A DNA stretch of 21,447 nucleotides from JAFDWI01 sp964544305 (GCA_964544305.1 CAZJAZ010000047.1:1-21447); one strand, 5' to 3'; positions 1 to 7,453 are shown, counted from the first letter of the stretch. Numbers and translations are program-made. Notes: generated from the sequence alone by a model not told the origin.

Positions 1-193
1 ATTTGCCATTCGCAAACTTCTTTAGACCACCTTCCATGGTCACGCCATAGAACGCGGCTGACGATTGCGCCGACAATTTTGAAGCCGGACTGTTCGACTG
101 AGCACCAATTTTTGTCTTCCCCGCGGCCGTTCCACACCCAGCCACCACCAAAACCAACGGAGCCAGCAGCGCCAAACACGTATTGCGTCTCAT
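1..193 (-). CDS. Putative lipoprotein, N-terminal part (runs off the window)
   Basis: The minus strand is open from an ATG at 193 to the window edge, giving the first 64 residues. The N-terminus is a clear lipoprotein signal: MRRNT, then a Leu/Val/Ala-rich stretch ending in V-A-G-C, with the lipidated Cys at residue 20. After the Cys comes a Gly/Ala/Ser/Lys-rich linker (GTAAGK...SSAAF). It should be exported, lipidated and anchored to the outer face of the membrane. No domain can be recognised in the part present, so its function is unknown. It is divergent from the hydrolase at 348. The leader carries a run of eight G (plus-strand C, 214-221) about 20 nt before the start codon, and no convincing ribosome binding site is visible. 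The gene is 3'-truncated only because the window ends. Confidence 0.72.
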   Translation of the reverse strand, partial: MRRNTCLALLAPLVLVVAGCGTAAGKTKIGAQSNSPASKLSAQSSAAFYGVTMEGGLKKFANGK

Positions 194-271
194 AGAATTC
201 ACTATCGCGAAATCCCCCCCCGTCAACCCCCGACGTGCTTCACACACTTTGAGCGCATCATTCCCCCCGGT

Positions 272-288
272 GTGACGATTGTCATCAC
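272..288. promoter_or_regulatory. Operator-like palindrome between divergent genes
   Basis: The 17-nt sequence GTGACGATTGTCATCAC has 7-nt arms around a TTG centre, and 6 of 7 arm positions are complementary. The GTGA...TCAC ends resemble sites bound by CRP/FNR-type regulators. It lies between the leftward lipoprotein gene and the rightward hydrolase gene, where a regulator could control both. This is inference from symmetry and position only; no clear -35/-10 pair was found beside it. Confidence 0.3.
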
Positions 289-347
289 TCTGCCTTTGCG
301 TCCTCTAGGCGAACTTTCCGCGCAGCACCCGGTACGGTTCCATCACG

Positions 348-1274
348 ATGTCCTCCATTGATGACGCAAGTGTGCAGGCAGTTGCCGAACTTGTCGGACG
401 AGGCCCGACAATGCTCGTACCGATCCCAGGAACCGGTCGGGTACTCGCCGCTGATGTGGAAGGACCGCCCGACGGTACGCCGGTCGTATTGATTCACGGC
501 ACCCCTGACTCTCGTCTGGCTCGCCACCCCGACTCTTCAATGCTCGAACGGCTCGACATCCATTTGATCGCCGTTGACCGACCTGGGTTTGGGTACTCAA
601 CCTATGACCCGGCAACAACACCAACTTCTTTCGGCCAAGATCTCACCGCACTTCTCGACAACCTGAACGTCACGCAAACCCACGTTGTGGCCTGGTCGGC
701 GGGCGCACTGTGGGCACTTGGTGCTGTCGACACGCTCGGTGAGCGAATTTCAAGCGTCACGATCTGTGGCGGGCTCGTTCCTTTCGATGCATTCGATGAT
801 CCAGAAGTACGTGCTGCCGCAGGTGATACGCGTCTCGCCATGATCGACGCGGCCGACGAACTCGGTGCTGACATTGCCGCCGAAATGATCGCTCCCTTGT
901 TGGTTCCCGATCCGATGTCACCGGCTGCGGCGCTCGAACATCGCCTGGAGTCAGGCCCCCACGACCTCGATGCCATTCCGGGAGCGACCATTCAGATGGC
1001 CGCGGCGTGTTGTGATGCGGTGCGCCAAGGCCATGAAGGTTTGGTGCGAGACTTCACTGTTCATTTCACGCCCCGCATGGTCGATCTTGGCGCAATTGGC
1101 GCGCCCGTTCGACTTGTGACCGGCGCCAACGACGACACCTGCCCACCAGCATTCGCCCACTGGTATGCGCGGCAACTCCCCGACAGCCACGTCGAAATCA
1201 TTGACGACGCTGGGCACGGTGTCATGCTCACCCACTGGGAACATATTTTGGGATCGATCGCGCATAACCCATGA
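348..1274 (+). CDS. Alpha/beta-hydrolase fold protein
   Basis: This 308-residue protein has the landmarks of the alpha/beta-hydrolase superfamily in order. A strand runs into the oxyanion-hole HGTPDS motif (His50-Gly51), DRPGFGYS follows at about 77-84, and the nucleophile elbow is A-W-S-A-G with Ser117. A likely acidic residue is in GANDD (Asp262 or Asp263) and the catalytic His is in DDAGHG (His290). A cap region of roughly 120 residues separates elbow and acid. There is no signal peptide, so it should be cytoplasmic. The substrate cannot be read from sequence; esterase, epoxide-hydrolase-like and C-C hydrolase roles are all possible. Its TGA overlaps the next gene's ATG (ATGA), suggesting coupled translation with the flavin monooxygenase. 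The start is the only good ATG, but its ribosome binding site is weak. Confidence 0.88.
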   Translation: MSSIDDASVQAVAELVGRGPTMLVPIPGTGRVLAADVEGPPDGTPVVLIHGTPDSRLARHPDSSMLERLDIHLIAVDRPGFGYSTYDPATTPTSFGQDLTALLDNLNVTQTHVVAWSAGALWALGAVDTLGERISSVTICGGLVPFDAFDDPEVRAAAGDTRLAMIDAADELGADIAAEMIAPLLVPDPMSPAAALEHRLESGPHDLDAIPGATIQMAAACCDAVRQGHEGLVRDFTVHFTPRMVDLGAIGAPVRLVTGANDDTCPPAFAHWYARQLPDSHVEIIDDAGHGVMLTHWEHILGSIAHNP

Positions 1275-2314
1275 TGATGCGACCGCCTCTGTCAATGCTT
1301 GACCTTGCAATCGTGTCGCACGGGCGCGATAGCCACGACGCGCTGCATGCCACCACCCAGGTTGCCCAACTCGCTGACGAACTTGGCTACAAGCGGTTCT
1401 GGGTCGCCGAACATCACAACATGCCATCGGTTGCCTCCACGACACCACCTGTGCTCATGGCCCATCTCGCCGCATCAACGAAGCGCATTCGGGTTGGATC
1501 GGGCGGGATCATGTTGCCCAACCATCCCCCACTCGTCGTTGCTGAACACATCGCGGCGCTCGAAGCCTTGCATCCCGGACGCATTGACCTTGGCATCGGA
1601 CGTGCACCGGGCACCGACCAGCGCACCGCCGCTGCGCTCCGGCGGCGAGCCGATCAGCTCAGTGTCGAAGAGTTCCCTCGTGACTTGCTTGACGTGATGG
1701 CGCTGCTCGGCGACACCCGCCGAGACGATTGTCTTGACCGTACTTTTCGAGCCACACCAAACGCAACGAGCGCACCGGAAATCTGGTTGCTCGGTTCGAG
1801 CGGATACTCGGCCCAACTTGCCGGAATGCTCGGATTGCGCTTTGCGTTTGCCCATCATTTTGGAACCGGCGGAACTGAAGAAGCAGCCAGTCTCTACCGC
1901 GCGTCGTTTGAAGCGTCACCGGTCCTTGAAGCACCGCACTTGTTAATTACCGCGAACGTGCTCGTCGCCGAGAGCGACGAAGAGGCAAAACGACTCTCCG
2001 CACCCGGCCGATTGATGACCCGAAATATTGGGCTGGGGATCTTCGAGCCACTCCGACCACCCGACGAAGCACTCGAACTCCTTGACCAGCCACCCGCGTC
2101 CGACCCGTTGCGATTGCGCCCGACTCGACCACGTACCGACCGACTCGTGGGCACCGCGTCGGATGTCGCTTCCCGACTTGATGAGCTCGCCGCCACGACG
2201 AAAGCCGACGAGATCATGGTGTCAACGGTGGCTTTCGATGTTGCAGATCGGCTGCGCAGTGTTGCGTTGTTGGCCGAGGCATGGGACACACATTCAGATA
2301 GACACGAAACGTAA
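1271..2314 (+). CDS. LLM-class flavin-dependent oxidoreductase (luciferase-like monooxygenase)
   Basis: The 347-residue protein belongs to the bacterial luciferase-like family, in the single-domain MsnO8/YhbW-type subgroup. Family hallmarks are an N-terminal strand LDLAIVS, FWVAEHH at 43-49, RVGSGGIMLPNHPPL at 74-88 (flavin-binding TIM-barrel region), GRIDLGIGRAPGTD at 103-116, and a later LLGSSGYSAQLA segment. These enzymes use reduced FMN (occasionally F420) and O2 to oxidise organic substrates; the actual substrate is unknown. It starts with three consecutive Met codons. The first ATG overlaps the hydrolase stop by 4 nt and was chosen for that coupling. Pairing with an alpha/beta hydrolase suggests oxidation and hydrolysis of the same compound, and the downstream exporter may belong to the same pathway (inference). 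Confidence 0.92.
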   Translation: MMMRPPLSMLDLAIVSHGRDSHDALHATTQVAQLADELGYKRFWVAEHHNMPSVASTTPPVLMAHLAASTKRIRVGSGGIMLPNHPPLVVAEHIAALEALHPGRIDLGIGRAPGTDQRTAAALRRRADQLSVEEFPRDLLDVMALLGDTRRDDCLDRTFRATPNATSAPEIWLLGSSGYSAQLAGMLGLRFAFAHHFGTGGTEEAASLYRASFEASPVLEAPHLLITANVLVAESDEEAKRLSAPGRLMTRNIGLGIFEPLRPPDEALELLDQPPASDPLRLRPTRPRTDRLVGTASDVASRLDELAATTKADEIMVSTVAFDVADRLRSVALLAEAWDTHSDRHET

Positions 2315-2336
2315 GAAACGGTAGAGAAAAGGACTC

Positions 2337-2349
2337 GCCCATCGTGGGC
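2337..2349 (+). other. Small hairpin in the gap before the exporter gene
   Basis: GCCCA-TCG-TGGGC gives a 5-bp stem with a 3-nt loop. It lies 22 nt after the monooxygenase stop and is not followed by a T run, so it is at best a weak terminator or RNA-processing element. The rest of the 120-nt gap shows no clear promoter. Confidence 0.25.
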
Positions 2350-2434
2350 CTGGGCGGCTAGACCTACATGAACGTCGGAGCATGCTCGGGGATTCGGCGT
2401 CACAAACAACGAGCCGAACAAACGAGATGTTTCA

Positions 2435-3898
2435 ATGAGTCACAACACTGCAACGACTGCCAACACGGGCCTTGACGCGGCGGTCTTGAAGGTGGCCGGA
2501 GTGGTCGTGCTCGGTTCAATCATGTCGATCCTCGACATCACTGTGGTCAGTGTTGCGCTGCGCACGTTTATGGAAGCGTTCGACGCGAGCTACGCAACCG
2601 TGGGCTGGACGATGACCGCCTACACGCTCGCGCTCGCAGCAGTCATTCCCATGTCGGGTTGGGCCGCTGACCGTTTTGGCACCAAACGCATCTACATCAC
2701 CGCGCTCGTACTCTTTTCGATCGGATCTGCGCTGTGCGCCACAGCGTCAAGCATCGGCATGCTGATCGCTTTTCGTACGCTCCAAGGTTTGGGTGGCGGG
2801 ATGCTCATGCCCGTGGGCATGACGATCATGACAAGAGCCGCGGGCCCAGAGAGGATCGGCCGGGTCATGTCGGTGCTTGGTGTGCCGATGCTCGTTGGTC
2901 CGATCGCCGGACCAATCTTGGGTGGATGGCTGATCGATATTGCAAGTTGGCACTGGGTCTTTCTCATCAACGTTCCCATTGGGGTGATCGCAGTCATCTA
3001 TGCATGGCTCGTGCTCCCCAAAGACGTGCCCTCACCGTCAGAGACACTCGACGTTGTCGGGATGGTGCTTCTTTCACCCGGTCTCGCAACGCTGCTCTAC
3101 GGAATCTCAGTGATCCCCGAAAAAGGCACCGTCTTCAACCCGCACGTGTACGTGAGCGTCTTAATTGGGGTGACGTTGATCGTGGCATTCATCTTCCATG
3201 CCTTCAAACCCAAACACCCACTCCTTGATCTGCGCTTGTTCGCCGACAAACAACTCACCTATTCGGTGATCGCCACGTTCTTGTTCGCCATGGCATTCTT
3301 CGGAGCGAACTTGTTGTTGCCGAGCTATTTCCAACAGGTGCGCGGCGAAGATACCCTGCACGCGGGTTTTCTCGTTGCCCCACAGGGAATTGGGGCGATG
3401 ATTTCGATGCCAATCGCAGGATGGTTCGCGGATCGCATGCCAGTTTCCAAAGTGGTGATACCCGGCATTCTGACGATCTGTGCAGGAATGGTGGTGCTCA
3501 CCCAGATCGGCGCACACACGTCGTATCCGCTGCTCTTAAGTGCATTGTTTGTGACCGGTTTGGGGATGGGAGCGGTCATGATGCCACTGTTCACCGCGGG
3601 TCTCCAGACGCTCAAAGGGCCAACAATTGCCCGGGGGTCAACGCTGCTCAACATCATGCAACGGGTAGCAACCGCATGTGGTGCCGCGATCATGACCGTG
3701 GTGCTCACGAATCGCACCGAACACGTCACCGACCCAGAAACAATCGCACACGGTTTTGGAATGACGTTCACGATCTCAATGGTGCTCCTGGCGCTTGCAC
3801 TCATTCCCGCGTACCTGCTGCCCCACGGTAAGACGTCGGATAGCGATTCGTCAGAAGTTGAACCCGGCGGCGAACCAGCGCCGGTTCTGCTGCACTAA
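2435..3898 (+). CDS. DHA2-family MFS multidrug/solute exporter (EmrB/QacA type)
   Basis: This 487-residue polytopic membrane protein has the length and hydrophobic profile of the 14-helix DHA2 drug:H+ antiporters. Visible signatures are MSILDITVVSVAL in helix 1 (motif D1 region, Asp34), GWAADRFGTKR at 75-85 (motif A, loop 2-3), RTLQGLGGGMLMP in helix 4 (motif B), and LGVPMLVGPIAGPILGGW around 148-165 (antiporter motif C). The C-terminal tail is short and acidic (SDSDSSEVEPGGEPAP). It should sit in the cytoplasmic membrane and export small molecules at the expense of the proton gradient. The substrate is unknown. The last stop codon overlaps, on the other strand, the stop of an acpS remnant, which marks the left edge of an inserted block. 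Confidence 0.93.
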   Translation: MSHNTATTANTGLDAAVLKVAGVVVLGSIMSILDITVVSVALRTFMEAFDASYATVGWTMTAYTLALAAVIPMSGWAADRFGTKRIYITALVLFSIGSALCATASSIGMLIAFRTLQGLGGGMLMPVGMTIMTRAAGPERIGRVMSVLGVPMLVGPIAGPILGGWLIDIASWHWVFLINVPIGVIAVIYAWLVLPKDVPSPSETLDVVGMVLLSPGLATLLYGISVIPEKGTVFNPHVYVSVLIGVTLIVAFIFHAFKPKHPLLDLRLFADKQLTYSVIATFLFAMAFFGANLLLPSYFQQVRGEDTLHAGFLVAPQGIGAMISMPIAGWFADRMPVSKVVIPGILTICAGMVVLTQIGAHTSYPLLLSALFVTGLGMGAVMMPLFTAGLQTLKGPTIARGSTLLNIMQRVATACGAAIMTVVLTNRTEHVTDPETIAHGFGMTFTISMVLLALALIPAYLLPHGKTSDSDSSEVEPGGEPAPVLLH

Positions 3899-3972
3899 GT
3901 CCGTTCGCGGCACAACAGCACAACTGCTTGAGCGAGCGTGCCGGTGTGCGTGAGGGGCACCGGCCATGATCC
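3895..3972 (-). pseudogene. acpS: Remnant of the 3' end of an acpS gene
   Basis: Read on the minus strand, this stretch encodes W-P-V-P-L-T-H-T-G-T-L-A-Q-A-V-V-L-L-C-R followed by ERT and a stop (CTA at 3895-3897 on the plus strand). It matches the tail of the intact acpS at 7748-8152 (W-L-V-S-L-T-H-T-D-T-L-A-Q-A-V-V-L-L-C-R) at 17 of 20 residues. An in-frame TAG (3979-3981) and loss of similarity upstream show that only the tail survives. Five of the ten nucleotide differences are synonymous, so the copy diverged while still a working gene and is not a recent duplicate. Its stop overlaps the MFS gene stop, suggesting that an ancestral acpS once ended here, convergent with the exporter. Confidence 0.8.
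3906..3966 (+). repeat. Left copy of 61-bp direct repeat (acpS tail)
   Basis: This segment aligns without gaps to 7756-7816, with 51 of 61 bases identical by direct count. Both copies are in the same orientation and flank the accessory block of about 3.8 kb. The arrangement resembles integration at a gene's 3' end, where the incoming DNA supplies a replacement tail. No integrase gene lies inside, so homologous exchange is an equally possible cause. Confidence 0.8.
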
Positions 3973-4051
3973 GCATTCCTACACAAGTGGCAGCCCGAAG
4001 CGATACGAGGTCTCCATACAAATTTGCATCGATTCGGCTCGAGTCAGACGT

Positions 4052-4078
4052 ATGTGGACTCACGCGGTTGGTCCACAT
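4052..4078. promoter_or_regulatory. Inverted repeat just upstream of a promoter
   Basis: ATGTGGAC (4052-4059) and GTCCACAT (4071-4078) form a perfect 8-bp inverted repeat with an 11-nt spacer. It ends 2 nt before the -35 box at 4081, a usual position for an activator or repressor site. Function is inferred from position. Confidence 0.45.
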
Positions 4079-4080
4079 GG

Positions 4081-4109
4081 TTGACAGAGACTTGCACTGC
4101 AAGTAGAAC
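4081..4109 (+). promoter_or_regulatory. Probable sigma70-type promoter of the protease module, with internal palindrome
   Basis: A consensus -35 box TTGACA (4081-4086) is followed after exactly 17 nt by TAGAAC (4104-4109), a 4/6 match to the -10 consensus. The spacer holds the palindrome ACTTGC-ACT-GCAAGT (4090-4104), which fits precisely between the two boxes and would be a natural repressor operator. The start of transcription should be near 4116, leaving a leader of about 45 nt to the ribosome binding site and start of the protease gene. It is the only strong promoter-like element seen ahead of the four coupled genes. Confidence 0.6.
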
Positions 4110-4147
4110 GTAAAGAGAGTTATTTGAGTCGGCAGCCATCACCGGAT

Positions 4148-4180
4148 GAGGAGTTATTCATGAGAAAATGTACCCCCCCC
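4148..4180 (+). promoter_or_regulatory. Ribosome binding site and frame-breaking C8 tract at the protease start
   Basis: GAGGAG (4148-4153) lies 6 nt before an ATG at 4160, which is ideal spacing. Translation from that ATG runs MRKCTPP and then ends after 13 codons at TAA 4199-4201. A run of eight C (4173-4180) follows. With one extra C, the 4160 reading frame would join the protease frame and give a classic signal peptide (MRKCTPPRRTSFALSG). As read, the protease must start at ATG 4168, which has no ribosome binding site at normal distance. Slipped-strand variation and a homopolymer sequencing error are both compatible. Confidence 0.6.
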
Positions 4181-5688
4181 GCCGAACTAGCTTCGCGTTA
4201 AGCGGGGCGCTTCTCACCGCAACGGTCGCCGGCATGCATGGGGCGCATGCGTCATCGGCCGATCTTGCCGCCCTGCCCGTTGGAGCAATCTTTATTGGGA
4301 ACCCGCTCCCCAAAGCGCGGCCTCCGCTTCCCTATGGGGGATCGGGCGATGCGGCTCCAACGCTCAACGCAAGCCAAATCAAGACGCTTCGTGAAGATTT
4401 TGGACTCGGCACCGATCTCGAATCGCTTGACGCGGCCCAGAGTGAAAGTGTTGATAATCGCTTCGGACTGCCATTGACTTCCGGGGAACTGAAGGAAGTT
4501 GAGTTCCAACTCAAGGTTGATGGATGGGGGCCAATTGCAGATCGACAACTCCGTGGTGCCTATCCGACAACGTACGCCGGCGAAAGTATGGACCATGCGG
4601 CTGGTGGAACAATCACAATTTCGTTCACAGGCAAGCCACCGTCAGTCACTGAATTGCAGCAGTACTACCCGTCTGGAGCAAAGCTCCGAACTCGCAGCGT
4701 TGCCTACACGGAAGACGAATTGAAGAGTGCACAAGACCGGTTTGAAGAATTCTTAAGCGGTGACAACTCGCAGAAAATCGTCGACGGCGTTCCGGTTGAA
4801 GAGACAAATGTCAATCCACAAACGTCAACCCTTGACGTCTACATTTCGCCGACGGACATGAGTTCAGCCGACGAGCTCTATCGCTCGCTTGTCACTGACT
4901 TTCCAATGGTGCGGATTGTTGTTTTTCCTGCCTCTGCCGTAGGTACTGCAACGGGGGCCACCTACGGCAATGACCCGGTCCTTGGCGGAGAGTATATCCA
5001 GCACCACCCAATTGGCACGGGGGCCTGTACCGACTCTTTTGCGGTGAACGTCCCGGGAGGGGGCACTGGTCTATTGACCGCGTCGCACTGCGACTATAAC
5101 CATCAATCCGATCATTTGCCTTGGTACCTTGTAAACTCAAATACGGGAGTTGGATTTGATGTCAAATATGCCAACGCCAACAACAACCACCCGAAAGCCG
5201 AAGTTGAGGTCCTAGGTTGGGTCAATGCGCAACCGAAAGTCTGGGATTGGTGGAGCACCGACGAAGTTGCGTACGTGGTTGGAGATTGGTTTAGCGGAGT
5301 GGAACCTGGTTTTGCGCTCTATCAGTCGGACGGCCATGAAGACCAGGTATTCATGCAACCGGACGGGTTGACGCAATACTCAACGTCGTTCACTGAAGTG
5401 ATTCTACAAAATGGCACCAGGTATTACCTTGGGGTCAACAACGTACAAACCGCAAATTTGTGTGCCGTTGAGGGTTCCAGTGGCAGCCCCGTGTGGACAC
5501 GATATGACATAAGTCCGGGCGGATACGAAGAAGCGTTTGCCGTGGGAGTGACCGCTGCCTATATGGGAACGGGCAGCACTCCCACGAGTTGCAGTAGCGA
5601 CGGGCAGCTCACATCTTGGACCGTCATCGGAAACGATTTGGAAGCATTGAATAACGCTCAACTTGTAACCGGAATGCCCCCCTCGTGA
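4168..5688 (+). CDS. Secreted chymotrypsin-fold serine protease (streptogrisin-like)
   Basis: The 506-residue product begins with a signal peptide (RR, then FALSGALLTATVAG, probable cleavage after AHA near residue 28). A long N-terminal region of about 240 residues resembles a propeptide, and a trypsin-like catalytic domain occupies roughly 260-490. Catalytic His307 is in GLLTASHC, Ser438 is in the motif G-S-S-G-S-P (436-441; the usual Asp before the Ser is Ser), and Asp365 in TDEVAYV is the best candidate acid. Cys287/Cys308 and Cys432/Cys475 are placed like the two disulfides of streptogrisin-type proteases. It should act outside the cell, after removal of its propeptide. It is the first of four genes linked by 4-nt overlaps (GTGA to the next). 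The start codon is uncertain because of the C8 tract; see 4148-4180. Base composition appears more AT-rich than in the flanking genes. Confidence 0.82.
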   Translation: MYPPRRTSFALSGALLTATVAGMHGAHASSADLAALPVGAIFIGNPLPKARPPLPYGGSGDAAPTLNASQIKTLREDFGLGTDLESLDAAQSESVDNRFGLPLTSGELKEVEFQLKVDGWGPIADRQLRGAYPTTYAGESMDHAAGGTITISFTGKPPSVTELQQYYPSGAKLRTRSVAYTEDELKSAQDRFEEFLSGDNSQKIVDGVPVEETNVNPQTSTLDVYISPTDMSSADELYRSLVTDFPMVRIVVFPASAVGTATGATYGNDPVLGGEYIQHHPIGTGACTDSFAVNVPGGGTGLLTASHCDYNHQSDHLPWYLVNSNTGVGFDVKYANANNNHPKAEVEVLGWVNAQPKVWDWWSTDEVAYVVGDWFSGVEPGFALYQSDGHEDQVFMQPDGLTQYSTSFTEVILQNGTRYYLGVNNVQTANLCAVEGSSGSPVWTRYDISPGGYEEAFAVGVTAAYMGTGSTPTSCSSDGQLTSWTVIGNDLEALNNAQLVTGMPPS

Positions 5689-6857
5689 GGGACACCTCGG
5701 ATCAGACGCAGAGTACTCGGTTGTTTCGCCTCAGGTTTGTGATTGTTGGCCTTGTATTTCTCACACAAATTGTTGCATGTTCCAGCACCGGTCGAGCCAC
5801 TATGACTTGGCAACGAGTAGAAATACAGGCCGACATTCAACCTGGGGCGGAAGTACGCAATGTCGCGACCATAGGTCCAGTTGCGATGATTGATGTTGGC
5901 AATGACAACTTCAACAATTCAAATGAATTCCTTGTTGGACCATGGAAAGGCGGACGATGGTCGCAGGTGACCGGGCCACCGGAGTACTGGGTCCCAAGAA
6001 ACGTTTTGTCGGCTAACGGGCATTGGCTATTGACAGCAATCAACCCGGGCGGTTGCCCACAGGGGATTGACCCGGCCGCTTACGAAATCGGCTACTACGA
6101 TGCGAATCCAGCGTCGGACAACGTAGACCCGCGGTGGGTGCCAATTCCACGCCCAGCTTCGGTGCTTCCCGACGATGACTGTAACTACTGGATTGACATG
6201 ATCACGTCGGTCGGTTCAAAAGTCTACATTTGGGGACGTAACGCCGATAGCCGCGCGATCGTCGGCTGGTCGTTTCAACTTGGCAGTACCACTACCGAGC
6301 CACTACCACCTCCACCTTCCGAATCGGAGATCGCCGGGCGTGACTTTGTAAACAGTGCGAACTCCAGCGACCGGCTTTATGCTGGGCTGGGGCCAGGCGG
6401 TGAGTTTGAGTTCAAAACCAGCAAGTGGCTCGCATTTGCGCGGCCCCCCGGGACCCTTTCAAGTGTGGTCATCGCCAACGGGCATCTTGCTGCGGGGAAT
6501 GGCGCACATGTATCGATACTCGGAGATGACATGCGCTGGTCAGCGCCGTATACCGCCCCGGACATCGCCAAGGATAAGCGGCTCGCAACCACATTGACTG
6601 GATGCGGCACCAGTGTCGTTTTCCAAGGCGGATATGTGAACACAGACCTTGGTCAGCATTACTTTGATGACGGCACCGTGTACAACCTAGCCACAAATAA
6701 ATGGACCGCCATCCCCCATGGCGGCGTCACTTGGACAAATGCACAGACAATTTCTGTGACCGACAATGGTTCGATCCTCTACATCCAGTCCGTACCAGTG
6801 CGCAATCGAAAAATAAAAGCAGCACTCCTTCAGAACATTCCTGGATGCCGCCAATGA
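5685..6857 (+). CDS. Lipoprotein with kelch/propeller-like repeats, function unknown
   Basis: The 390-residue protein starts at a GTG whose last two bases are the first two of the protease TGA (GTGA overlap). The N-terminus has basic residues (RLFRLR), a hydrophobic core (FVIVGLVFLTQIV) and a lipobox ending at Cys32 (I-V-A-C), so it should be a membrane-anchored extracytoplasmic lipoprotein. The rest is rich in Trp, Gly and Pro and made of short strand-turn units. The segment DGTVYNLATNKWTAIPHGG near 329-347 reads like a kelch blade, pointing to a beta-propeller (inference). No catalytic motif is visible. Coupling to the secreted protease suggests it binds, localises or inhibits that enzyme or handles its substrate. 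It overlaps the GNAT gene by 4 nt (ATGA). Confidence 0.75.
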   Translation: MRDTSDQTQSTRLFRLRFVIVGLVFLTQIVACSSTGRATMTWQRVEIQADIQPGAEVRNVATIGPVAMIDVGNDNFNNSNEFLVGPWKGGRWSQVTGPPEYWVPRNVLSANGHWLLTAINPGGCPQGIDPAAYEIGYYDANPASDNVDPRWVPIPRPASVLPDDDCNYWIDMITSVGSKVYIWGRNADSRAIVGWSFQLGSTTTEPLPPPPSESEIAGRDFVNSANSSDRLYAGLGPGGEFEFKTSKWLAFARPPGTLSSVVIANGHLAAGNGAHVSILGDDMRWSAPYTAPDIAKDKRLATTLTGCGTSVVFQGGYVNTDLGQHYFDDGTVYNLATNKWTAIPHGGVTWTNAQTISVTDNGSILYIQSVPVRNRKIKAALLQNIPGCRQ

Positions 6858-7453
6858 CGACAAATCGCCAAGAGTGGGAGTGGCCCACGCTGACAGGAAA
6901 ACGGGTACGTCTCAGACCAACTACCGAGGTCGACTTGGAATGGCTCCGGCGGGAAACAATTGGCCATCCCCCGACTGGCATTCGGTGGCGATTTCGGGGC
7001 GTCACCCCGAATGAAGCGGAATTCAGTCAGGCCGTCCATTCGAGCGTCGCTGCCCAATTCACGATTGAGAATGTTGAGTCAAACGCGCGATGCGGCCTGG
7101 TACAGCTAATGGGCTACGACCGACGAAACGGCACCGCCAAGTTCAGCTACGTAGTCAGCGAAAAAATCCAGGGAACCCCCTGGCACCTGGAAGCAGCATT
7201 CCTCTTCGTTGACTACTGCTTCATGAGCTTTCCGATTCGGAAAATCTATATCGAGTCCTTGGACTACTCGATACAGGGGTTTAAGAGTGGTGTCGGTCGA
7301 TGGTTCACACAAGAAGGGGTACTTCGCCAACACGAGTTTTACAACGGTGAGTACCTCGACCTTCACATTTATGCCATCTACCGTACGACGTGGGAGGAAA
7401 ACCGAAGGTTGCCCGGGCGGGGTCCCCTACGCGATATGGGGTCTCCGGCTTGA
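6854..7453 (+). CDS. GNAT-fold N-acyltransferase-like protein (RimJ/RimL type)
   Basis: The chosen ATG overlaps the lipoprotein stop as ATGA and gives 199 residues, a usual length for this family. An ATG 9 nt earlier (6845) is possible; the same frame stays open to 6701 but that would overlap the previous gene by 157 nt. The start LTGKRVRLRPTTEVDLEWL (13-31) is the typical first strand and helix of RimJ/RimL-like GNATs. Later segments KFSYVVSE, AAFLFVDYCF and IRKIYIESLDYSIQGFKSGVGRW fit the central core. The acetyl-CoA pyrophosphate loop, normally Q/R-x-x-G-x-G/A, is poorly preserved (EKIQGTPWHLEA, 103-114), so it may use a different acyl donor or bind without catalysis. No signal peptide is seen. 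The TTG start of the next gene overlaps its TGA. Confidence 0.8.
   Translation: MTTNRQEWEWPTLTGKRVRLRPTTEVDLEWLRRETIGHPPTGIRWRFRGVTPNEAEFSQAVHSSVAAQFTIENVESNARCGLVQLMGYDRRNGTAKFSYVVSEKIQGTPWHLEAAFLFVDYCFMSFPIRKIYIESLDYSIQGFKSGVGRWFTQEGVLRQHEFYNGEYLDLHIYAIYRTTWEENRRLPGRGPLRDMGSPA

Noticed and set aside
3851..4102. 83-codon minus-strand open frame across the left block edge
   Set aside because: It runs in a different frame from the recognisable acpS remnant and has no family-like sequence.
6701..6853. Longer start for the GNAT gene
   Set aside because: It would overlap the lipoprotein gene by 157 nt and add residues unlike the family. The ATGA overlap at 6854 fits the pattern of the block.
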